From the NCBI GenBank assembly GCA_946629405.1, contig CAMOXW010000182.1:1-5549 (forward strand): a DNA stretch of 5,549 nucleotides, given 5' to 3'. Below the pieces are notes generated by a model that had not been told where the DNA came from, did no database searches, and worked only from the letters and a program-made list of their open reading frames with translations. This DNA is from an uncultured Ruminococcus sp. Its GTDB lineage: Bacteria > Bacillota_A > Clostridia > Oscillospirales > Ruminococcaceae. Both the position numbers and the translations under genes were made by a program. Below are positions 1 to 4,707 of this stretch, one piece after another; the stretch's first letter is position 1; each line of letters starts with the position of its first letter.

Positions 1-1
1 A

Positions 2-457
2 AACCCGCTCTGCCTGCTCCATTTCGCGGACATAGGTTTGTATGTGTATGCCAGTACCGAAAGCATAATGAAAAATGCGCTGAAGCGTGTGGGACTGCAT
101 AAGTTTGCCTTTGAGCGTATCGAAGCTGACGAGGGTGATATCATAAAAATCGACAGCAGCGGCAATATCACTCGCTCGCAGTTTCGGCCTGCTCCTAACT
201 ACACGAGCTTTACGAGGTGCAAGTGGTGGTACGGCGACTATGAGGACTACTATTCTACTTATGAGCAAACTCTTATTGATATGGCGCACTGCTTCGGCGT
301 TGATGGAAATGACGTGATACTACTTATGGATTACGGCTATACAGTTGACGAAGTCGAAGAATTGATGATGGACGCAGATGCGTTGAAGGAAGCGGTTCGA
401 GAGATAAAGTTCATGGACGGCGAGTACCTGTACGAAAACTGCGGCTGCTTTCGTTAG
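2..457 (+). CDS. C-terminal part of a probable class II glutamine amidotransferase-like protein (5' truncated by window edge)
   Basis: The frame is open to the left edge (first readable residues NPLCLLHFADIGLYVYASTE), so the gene starts outside the window. A TTG at 38 could act as a start but has no well-spaced Shine-Dalgarno site. The pattern NPL..., then a Y-ASTE-IM..AL segment, then EGDIIKID-GNI resembles the late part of class II glutamine amidotransferase (Ntn-hydrolase) domains, which have the order 'PL', 'aSe..al', 'l.pGei..i...G'. The catalytic N-terminal Cys would lie upstream and cannot be checked, so activity is unknown. The last 70 or so residues form an acidic, Tyr-rich tail (YGDYEDYYSTYEQ, then VDEVEELMMDADALKEAVREI, ending in ENCGC) that I do not recognise. 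The TAG stop overlaps the ribosome binding site of the next gene, suggesting co-transcription and perhaps translational coupling. The coding frame is very likely real; the family call is from memory of the motif pattern and is moderate only. Confidence 0.72.
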   Translation, partial: NPLCLLHFADIGLYVYASTESIMKNALKRVGLHKFAFERIEADEGDIIKIDSSGNITRSQFRPAPNYTSFTRCKWWYGDYEDYYSTYEQTLIDMAHCFGVDGNDVILLMDYGYTVDEVEELMMDADALKEAVREIKFMDGEYLYENCGCFR

Positions 458-468
458 GAGATGATCGT

Positions 469-678
469 ATGGAGATCTATGATAAGCAGAAGCAAAAGTA
501 CTATGAGGTCTGGCTGACCAAGAGTGAGCAGTCGGAGGTTGACCGCAATGCACTTGCAAGGCGGCTTCTCGCGCAGAAGGGCGACAAAAAGTATAAGGTC
601 GTGTTCTTTATGTCTGGGGACGATGATCTGTACCGATGTACGGAAAGCCTGTTGTTGATGAATCTGGGGTGCGCCTGA
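469..678 (+). CDS. small protein of unknown function (69 aa)
   Basis: This begins at an ATG placed 8 bases after AGGAG (456-460), a site that overlaps the upstream stop codon, so the two genes probably form one operon. The product is small, highly charged and soluble. It starts MEIYDKQKQKYYEVWLTKSE, continues with a basic helix-like stretch (LARRLLAQKGDKKYK), then a beta-like VVFFMSG and an acidic DDDLYR segment. No signal peptide, membrane segment or metal-binding motif is visible. The final codons and the TGA stop lie within the hairpin of an intrinsic terminator, so the ORF is the last gene of its unit. I do not recognise the family. The good Shine-Dalgarno site, tight spacing and exact fit to the terminator support a real gene; the function is unknown. 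Confidence 0.68.
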   Translation: MEIYDKQKQKYYEVWLTKSEQSEVDRNALARRLLAQKGDKKYKVVFFMSGDDDLYRCTESLLLMNLGCA

Positions 679-693
679 GCGCACCCTTTTTTT
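667..693 (+). terminator. intrinsic terminator overlapping the stop of the 69-aa gene
   Basis: A perfect 8-bp stem, GGGTGCGC (667-674) with GCGCACCC (679-686), encloses the tetraloop CTGA (675-678) and is followed by seven T residues (687-693). The TGA in the loop is the stop codon of the upstream ORF. This is a strong rho-independent terminator and marks the right boundary of the first transcription unit. Confidence 0.93.
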
Positions 694-833
694 GTTGAAA
701 GATATAAATGCTACCGGAATGCTCGGATTTGTTTGTCTGAAATTTAACAGGAAATGTATCGGGAAGGACTGTGAAAAATACTATACATAACAAAAAAACT
801 CGCCAGAAATATTCCTGAGAGTATATTTTTTAG

Positions 834-846
834 TGTGATTTTCACA
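834..846. promoter_or_regulatory. TGTGA-TTT-TCACA palindrome, possible operator
   Basis: A perfect 5-bp inverted repeat, TGTGA (834-838) and TCACA (842-846), is separated by three T residues. TGTGAAAAA occurs nearby on the same strand at 770 and 866. The position, about 75-85 bases upstream of the candidate -35 hexamer, would suit an activator site. The 3-base gap differs from the 6-base gap of CRP-type sites, and in AT-rich DNA such a palindrome can occur by chance. Confidence 0.25.
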
Positions 847-917
847 GTAAACAATATGACTGTTTTGTGAAAAACGACAAAAAACGCTGTAAAAAGGCGA
901 TTGCCTTATTTTCCCGC

Positions 918-946
918 TTGCTTTTTTTGAATGTGGAGGTTATAAT
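918..946 (+). promoter_or_regulatory. candidate sigma-A-type promoter for the sugar transferase gene
   Basis: TTGCTT (918-923) and a perfect TATAAT (941-946) are separated by 17 bases. The -35 hexamer matches consensus at only three positions, so the promoter may be weak or activator-dependent. The expected start near 953 gives a leader of about 155 bases. It lies between the upstream terminator and the next gene, where a promoter is required. Confidence 0.55.
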
Positions 947-1096
947 AATATCATACACCCCATTATATAGGGGATATATCAAGAAAAAAGATATTGTTGA
1001 GAATAGAAATAACATTTACGATCGGTTTAAAAGGGATATGGATTTCCTTTATGGATCAATATGCAAAGTTAAAGCACTCTAAAATTTTGGATTAAT

Positions 1097-1101
1097 GGAG
1101 G
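1097..1101 (+). promoter_or_regulatory. ribosome binding site that sets the sugar transferase start
   Basis: GGAGG at 1097-1101 is 8 bases before the ATG at 1110. The in-frame ATG at 1095 overlaps this site and has no Shine-Dalgarno sequence of its own (upstream is AAAATTTTGGATTA), so 1110 is the better start. Confidence 0.82.
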
Positions 1102-1109
1102 ATAGAACG

Positions 1110-1997
1110 ATGCAAGCTACAGATATGAATGTTATCAACAATTATCCGAAGGGAGAAGTGGTAAAGGATATGTTTGAGATCAAACGTGCGAATGAAATAC
1201 TTCTTTCTGAAAACGATGTTACTCAGGATATGCTTGAAAAGCTTGAAAAGGGTGAGGAACCCAAGCCAACGCTTCCCGGCAAATCCGGTGTGACAGAATA
1301 TCCTATACTTAATTTTGATGAACGCGCATTGAACCTTCTCCATGAGGGTGTTTCAAATACGCTCAGATATACTCAGGTCAAGCCTGCCGGCGGTAAGGTG
1401 TACCGCTTCTTCAAGAGAACTTTTGATGTTGTGGCTTCTGCTTGTGCTCTGACGGTACTTGCAGTGCCGATCGGAGTTGTTGCGCTTCTTATCTATGTCG
1501 ATGATAAGGGGAATCCGTTCTTCTCACAGGTCAGACTTACTCAGGACGGTAAGCCGTTCAAGATGTACAAGCTCCGTTCTATGTGTATTGATGCTGAGGC
1601 AAGGTTTGCAGAGGTTCAGAAGGAGAATCAGTCGGATGGACTTGCTTTCAAGAGCGATGATGATCCGCGTGTCACAAGGATAGGAAAGTTTATTCGCAAG
1701 ACTTCGATAGATGAGCTTCCGCAGTTCTGGAACGTTCTTAAAGGTGATATGTCGTTTATTGGTCCCAGACCTCCGCTTCCGAGAGAGGTCGTACTCTATA
1801 CTCCGGAGCAGATGAACAGGCTTCTGGTCAAGGGTGGACTTTCATGTATCTGCCAGACTGAGGGACGCAGCGATATGGAGTTTGACAAGTGGGTCGAGGG
1901 CGATATCCGTTACATAAAGACTCGCAGTGCAAGGCTTGACTTCAAGCTTATGTTTAAGACAGCGGCTGCAGTTATTCTCCGCAAAGGAGCAAAATGA
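1110..1997 (+). CDS. undecaprenyl-phosphate sugar phosphotransferase (monotopic phosphoglycosyltransferase, bacterial sugar transferase family)
   Basis: This 295-residue protein should transfer a hexose- or HexNAc-1-phosphate from a UDP-sugar to undecaprenyl phosphate at the inner face of the membrane, the first step of polysaccharide repeat-unit assembly. The C-terminal ~200 residues match the family: KRTFDVV at 102-108, one hydrophobic segment (about 107-129) with the conserved Pro120 that makes a re-entrant helix, then GKPFKMYKLRSM (147-158), DAEA (161-164), DDPRVTRIGKFIRKTSIDELPQ with the Asp201-Glu202 catalytic dyad, NVLKGDMSFIGPRP (208-221), and Q249-x2-GRSD. The four-helix N-terminal domain of WcaJ-type enzymes is absent, as in PglC-type minimal enzymes. 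In its place is a hydrophilic extension of about 95 residues with an acidic, coiled-looking stretch (30-50), which I do not recognise. The donor sugar cannot be read from sequence. The gene has its own candidate promoter and terminator, so it is probably monocistronic. Confidence 0.94.
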   Translation: MQATDMNVINNYPKGEVVKDMFEIKRANEILLSENDVTQDMLEKLEKGEEPKPTLPGKSGVTEYPILNFDERALNLLHEGVSNTLRYTQVKPAGGKVYRFFKRTFDVVASACALTVLAVPIGVVALLIYVDDKGNPFFSQVRLTQDGKPFKMYKLRSMCIDAEARFAEVQKENQSDGLAFKSDDDPRVTRIGKFIRKTSIDELPQFWNVLKGDMSFIGPRPPLPREVVLYTPEQMNRLLVKGGLSCICQTEGRSDMEFDKWVEGDIRYIKTRSARLDFKLMFKTAAAVILRKGAK

Positions 1998-2002
1998 TTA
2001 TT

Positions 2003-2030
2003 AGCAGCACCATTATTGGTGCTGCTTTTT
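2003..2030 (+). terminator. intrinsic terminator after the sugar transferase gene
   Basis: A perfect 9-bp stem, AGCAGCACC (2003-2011) with GGTGCTGCT (2018-2026), encloses loop ATTATT and runs into TTTTT (2026-2030), then GTT. It starts 5 bases after the TGA stop. It separates the sugar transferase from the ugd operon, which therefore needs its own promoter. Confidence 0.9.
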
Positions 2031-2107
2031 GTTGGGAGTATTTATCATTTTTATTTAGAAATATAGAGTACAAATTTTGTTCATTAGCCTTCAAAAATCG
2101 AAAAGTG

Positions 2108-2136
2108 TTGACATTTCGCGGATATACATATATAAT
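2108..2136 (+). promoter_or_regulatory. distal promoter (P1) of the ugd-rfbA-rfbB operon
   Basis: Perfect TTGACA (2108-2113) and perfect TATAAT (2131-2136) lie at the optimal 17-base spacing, preceded by an A-rich stretch (2092-2104) that could act as an UP element. Transcription would start near 2143, about 425 bases before ugd. It follows the terminator at 2003-2030 by roughly 75 bases. Confidence 0.85.
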
Positions 2137-2224
2137 GATAATATGCATTTAGTTTAAGAATACAAGTAGCATATTTGTGGATTTGTATACCTTCACAAAA
2201 AATGGCATTGTTTTTTATTTATAC

Positions 2225-2254
2225 TTGACAAAAGATGTACAGATGTATTATAAT
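2225..2254 (+). promoter_or_regulatory. proximal promoter (P2) of the ugd-rfbA-rfbB operon
   Basis: Perfect TTGACA (2225-2230) and perfect TATAAT (2249-2254) are separated by 18 bases, with a T/A-rich upstream stretch (2197-2222). The -10 region and the five bases after it (TATAATGATAA) are identical to P1. Transcription would start near 2261, leaving a leader of about 308 bases before ugd. Confidence 0.85.
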
Positions 2255-2332
2255 GATAAATGTTAGTGTACTTTATAGAATGCTTAACCGCTTTTGCGTA
2301 GGCACTTTTCTCTTCTGACTACGGAGACAAGA

Positions 2333-2379
2333 AGGCGTAAGTAATGGTGGGGAGAATCACGGAGTGCTGAGGCGTAAGT
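2333..2379 (+). repeat. 10-bp direct repeat in the ugd leader
   Basis: AGGCGTAAGT occurs exactly at 2333-2342 and 2370-2379, with starts 37 bases apart. A partial relative, GCGTAGGC, lies at 2296-2303. The copies fall in the G-rich part of the leader, where they could be protein-binding or RNA-structural elements. Confidence 0.6.
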
Positions 2380-2435
2380 TGGCTTTGGCTTAAGAATCGA
2401 AAATGTAACTCTTTTATGCTGGATGTTGGGCAGGA

Positions 2436-2543
2436 ATGACATTTCCGAACTACCCGTATGAGTATATCTCACGAATAAAGCTTGATATGGCGATGGACGG
2501 GTTTAGAGGCTCGTATGTTGCTTTACATAAGGAAAAAAGCTGA
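2436..2543 (+). CDS. candidate 35-codon ORF in the ugd leader, possibly a leader peptide or gene remnant
   Basis: ATG at 2436 opens a frame reading MTFPNYPYEYISRIKLDMAM, then DGFRGSYVALHKEKS, ending 26 bases before ugd. The composition looks protein-like: a mix of aromatic, charged and hydrophobic residues with codons typical of the window. The frame stays open upstream to a stop at 2406-2408. Against it, the only purine-rich sequence (CAGGA) abuts the ATG, too close for a good Shine-Dalgarno site, and the start lies inside a possible RNA stem-loop. It might be a leader peptide coupled to ugd, the tail of a decayed gene, or chance. Confidence 0.22.
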   Translation: MTFPNYPYEYISRIKLDMAMDGFRGSYVALHKEKS

Positions 2544-2569
2544 ACGATAATTAGAAAGGAATCCTGAAA

Positions 2570-3805
2570 ATGAGAGAGTTTAATGACTTGAAAATTGCGG
2601 TTGCTGGAACAGGCTATGTTGGCCTTTCGCTTGCTGTGCTTCTTGCGCAGAATCATATAGTTACAGCAGTTGATATAGTACCCGAGAAGGTTGATCTTAT
2701 TAACATCAGAAAGTCTCCGATTCAAGATGACTATATTGAAAAGTATCTGGCGGAGAAAGAACTCAATCTGACAGCAACCACAGATGGCAAGTCTGCTTAC
2801 GCTGATGCGGATATTGTCATTATTGCCGCCCCTACCAACTATGACTCTCAGAAGAATTTCTTTGACACGTCTGCAGTTGAGGCGGTTATTGGTTTAGTGC
2901 TTGAGAGCAATCCGGACGCAATGATGATTATCAAGAGCACTATTCCGGTCGGCTATACGGAGAGCGTCAGAAAGAAATTCAACACAGATCGGATCATTTT
3001 CAGTCCGGAATTTCTTCGTGAGAGCAAGGCTCTTTACGACAATCTCTATCCGAGCCGTATCATTGTTGGCTGTGATGAGAAGAGCAGAGATGCGGCTGAG
3101 ACATTTGCAAAGCTGCTGCAGGAAGGTGCAGAGAAGCCCGATATTGACACACTGTTCATGGGCTTTACAGAGGCGGAGGCGGTAAAGCTGTTTGCTAATA
3201 CATATCTGGCGCTTCGTGTTTCTTACTTCAATGAACTTGATACTTATGCAGAAATGAAGGGGCTTGACACTCAGGCAATCATCAACGGTGTTTGCCTTGA
3301 CCCAAGAATCGGCAGCCATTACAATAATCCGAGCTTCGGTTACGGCGGCTATTGCCTGCCGAAGGACACTAAGCAGCTTCTTGCAAACTACGCTGATGTT
3401 CCACAGAATCTGATTCAGGCAATCGTTGATTCCAATAGCACGAGAAAAGATTTTATCGCCGACCGTGTACTTCAAATTGCAGGCGGGAACAGTTATACCG
3501 GTGAGTATATTGGTGAGAAGCAGGTCGTGATCGGTGTTTACCGTCTGACGATGAAGAGCAACTCTGATAACTTCCGTCAGAGTTCCATTCAGGGTGTTAT
3601 GAAGCGGATCAAGGCTAAGGGCGCTACGGTTGTGATTTACGAGCCTACTCTCAAAGACGGAGATACGTTCTATGGCAGTGAGGTCGTGAATGACCTTGCC
3701 AAATTTAAGGCTATGAGTCAGGCGATCATTGCAAACAGATATGATAGCTGTCTTGATGATGTGGCTGAGAAAGTTTATACGAGAGATTTGTTTAGGAGGG
3801 ACTAA
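2570..3805 (+). CDS. ugd: UDP-glucose 6-dehydrogenase
   Basis: This cytoplasmic enzyme oxidises UDP-glucose to UDP-glucuronate using two NAD+, supplying an acidic sugar for capsule or exopolysaccharide. The 411-residue protein is full length for the short HasB/E. coli Ugd type (about 390-400). The N-terminal Rossmann domain carries GTGYVGL (13-19) and Asp35, which binds the NAD ribose. All expected active-site residues are present: Thr124 in KSTIPVG, Glu147 and Glu151 in SPEFLRE, Lys206 and Asn210 in VKLFANTY, and the nucleophile Cys262 with Asp266 in [11 protein letters not shown]. The C-terminal UDP-binding domain has [15 protein letters not shown] (322-336) and ends [11 protein letters not shown], as in HasB/Ugd. 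ATG at 2570 follows GAAAGGA (2554-2560) by 9 bases. It is first in the operon, after a long two-promoter leader, and rfbA starts two bases after its stop. The related UDP-ManNAc dehydrogenases are less likely because the GYCLPKD and YRLTMKS motifs are of the glucose type. Confidence 0.95.
   Translation: MREFNDLKIAVAGTGYVGLSLAVLLAQNHIVTAVDIVPEKVDLINIRKSPIQDDYIEKYLAEKELNLTATTDGKSAYADADIVIIAAPTNYDSQKNFFDTSAVEAVIGLVLESNPDAMMIIKSTIPVGYTESVRKKFNTDRIIFSPEFLRESKALYDNLYPSRIIVGCDEKSRDAAETFAKLLQEGAEKPDIDTLFMGFTEAEAVKLFANTYLALRVSYFNELDTYAEMKGLDTQAIINGVCLDPRIGSHYNNPSFGYGGYCLPKDTKQLLANYADVPQNLIQAIVDSNSTRKDFIADRVLQIAGGNSYTGEYIGEKQVVIGVYRLTMKSNSDNFRQSSIQGVMKRIKAKGATVVIYEPTLKDGDTFYGSEVVNDLAKFKAMSQAIIANRYDSCLDDVAEKVYTRDLFRRD
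3794..3799 (+). promoter_or_regulatory. ribosome binding site supporting the GTG start of rfbA
   Basis: AGGAGG lies inside the last codons of ugd and is 8 bases before the GTG at 3808. The next in-frame ATG, at 3862 (Met19), falls beyond the nucleotide-binding signature, so the GTG must be the start. The placement suggests translational coupling to ugd. Confidence 0.85.
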
Positions 3806-3807
3806 TA

Positions 3808-4695
3808 GTGAAAGGAATAATTCTCGCCGGCGGTTCCGGTACAAGACTTTATCCGTTGACAATGGTCACATCAAAGCAGCTGCTTCCAGTATATGACAAG
3901 CCAATGGTATATTATCCGCTTTCAACTCTTATGCTGGCAGGAATAAGAGATATACTTATTATATCTACTCCTACAGACCTTCCTAACTTTGAGAGACTTC
4001 TCGGAGACGGTTCTCAGTATGGTATTAACCTTAGTTATAAAGTACAGCCCAGCCCTGACGGACTGGCACAGGCGTTTATTTTGGGTGAAGAGTTTATAGG
4101 TGATGACGCCTGTGCAATGGTTCTCGGAGATAATATCTTTTACGGTAACGGTTTCGGAACTATTCTCCGCGCTGCAAAGAAGAATGCAGAGGAGAATAAC
4201 CGTGCGACAGTATTTGGTTACTATGTTCCTGATCCCGAGCGTTTTGGCGTAGTTGATTTTGACAAGGATGGGCACGCACTGTCAATTGAGGAAAAGCCAG
4301 CTGTTCCTAAGAGTAATTATGCAGTTACAGGATTATATTTTTACCCCGCAGGCGTAAGTGCAAGAGCAAATCAGGTCAAGCCTTCTGCACGCGGAGAACT
4401 TGAAATAACGACTCTCAATGAGATGTATCTCCATGATAGCCTTCTTGATGTTCAGCTCCTTGGACGCGGCTTTGCTTGGCTTGATACAGGTACGATGGAC
4501 AGTCTTGCAGAAGCTACTAATTTTGTTCAGATGGTTCAGAACCGTCAGGGTATTGAAATTTCAGCTCCTGAGGAAATAGCTTTCATCAATGGCTGGATAG
4601 ACAATGCAGGACTTATGAAGTCTGCTGAAAAGTACGGTAAATCGCCGTATGGCGCTCATCTTAAAAAGGTTGCCGAGGGCAAGATCAAGTATTAA
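3808..4695 (+). CDS. rfbA: glucose-1-phosphate thymidylyltransferase (dTDP-glucose synthase)
   Basis: This enzyme joins dTTP and glucose 1-phosphate to make dTDP-glucose, the first step of dTDP-L-rhamnose synthesis in the cytoplasm (also called RmlA). The 295-residue length is normal for the short RmlA form. Residues 1-12 carry the nucleotide-binding signature [12 protein letters not shown], continuing LYPLT and the conserved Lys23 in [16 protein letters not shown] (106-109) holds the metal- and substrate-binding Asp108; EEKP (161-164) and VTGLYFY (173-179) bind the sugar; WLDTGT (224-229) holds the second metal-binding Asp226. The C-terminal helical part (about 250-295) of this subfamily is complete. 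The start is GTG with a perfect AGGAGG. The gene begins two bases after ugd ends and is followed 12 bases later by rfbB, so the three genes are one operon. No key residue is missing. Confidence 0.96.
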   Translation: MKGIILAGGSGTRLYPLTMVTSKQLLPVYDKPMVYYPLSTLMLAGIRDILIISTPTDLPNFERLLGDGSQYGINLSYKVQPSPDGLAQAFILGEEFIGDDACAMVLGDNIFYGNGFGTILRAAKKNAEENNRATVFGYYVPDPERFGVVDFDKDGHALSIEEKPAVPKSNYAVTGLYFYPAGVSARANQVKPSARGELEITTLNEMYLHDSLLDVQLLGRGFAWLDTGTMDSLAEATNFVQMVQNRQGIEISAPEEIAFINGWIDNAGLMKSAEKYGKSPYGAHLKKVAEGKIKY

Positions 4696-4707
4696 GGAGA
4701 AAAGACT

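Larger units (their letters stand above)
694..1109 (+). other. AT-rich intergenic region and 5' leader of the sugar transferase gene
   Basis: This stretch of about 400 bases contains no convincing gene. The one ORF of any length starts at a GTG without a ribosome binding site and spans the promoter described separately. Visible elements are the candidate promoter at 918-946, a TGTGA-TTT-TCACA palindrome at 834-846, TGTGAAAAA at 770-778 and again at 866-874, a weak 5-bp hairpin at 894-907 (AAGGC-GATT-GCCTT) and a small CCCC/GGGG inverted repeat at 958-973 just after the expected transcription start. If the promoter is used, the leader of the sugar transferase mRNA is about 155 bases. No known riboswitch pattern is recognisable. 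Confidence 0.6.
2262..2569 (+). other. long 5' leader of the ugd operon, possibly a structured regulatory RNA
   Basis: About 308 bases lie between the P2 start and ugd without an established gene. The region is visibly richer in G than the AT-rich promoter DNA before it. It contains a 10-bp direct repeat (2333-2342 and 2370-2379) and inverted repeats: CGTAG 2297-2301 with CTACG 2319-2323, CTTCT 2312-2316 with AGAAG 2330-2334, and 2397-2406 with 2439-2448 (nine of ten pairs). A smaller GGAA/TTCC hairpin (2433-2436, 2443-2446) would compete with the last of these. No terminator-like stem with a U-run is seen. It matches no riboswitch class that I recognise. A regulatory leader of the polysaccharide antitermination type is possible but is inference only. 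Confidence 0.4.

Noticed and set aside
894..912. AAGGC-GATT-GCCTT hairpin followed by ATTTT, a possible second terminator
   Set aside because: The 5-bp stem is short and the T-run is interrupted; the strong terminator at 667-693 already ends the upstream unit.
935..939. GGAGG that looks like a ribosome binding site
   Set aside because: No ATG, GTG or TTG follows at a usable distance; the site lies in the spacer of the candidate promoter.
867..1082. Plus-strand ORF of 71 codons starting with GTG in the AT-rich gap
   Set aside because: No ribosome binding site precedes the GTG, the product is Lys/Ile-rich low-complexity sequence, and the frame runs through the candidate promoter of the sugar transferase gene.
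1095..1109. Earlier ATG for the sugar transferase at 1095
   Set aside because: It overlaps the GGAGG site used by the ATG at 1110 and has no Shine-Dalgarno sequence upstream.
1994..2152. 52-codon ORF overlapping the sugar transferase stop (ATGA) with AAAGGAG upstream
   Set aside because: The frame reads straight through a perfect intrinsic terminator and then the P1 promoter, and its product has no protein-like pattern; the overlap appears accidental.
2197..2216. A-run/T-run hairpin resembling a terminator between the two ugd promoters
   Set aside because: The stem is A/T only apart from the GGC loop, with a bulged G, so it is too weak for a convincing terminator; it is more likely AT-rich upstream DNA of P2.
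2284..2472. Minus-strand ORF of 62 codons in the ugd leader
   Set aside because: There is no ribosome binding site before its ATG, and it opposes two consensus plus-strand promoters without a promoter of its own.
2894..3862. Long minus-strand ORF (322 codons) antisense to ugd and the start of rfbA
   Set aside because: The plus strand encodes a complete Ugd with every catalytic residue; the antisense frame has no recognisable motif and is a by-product of codon bias.
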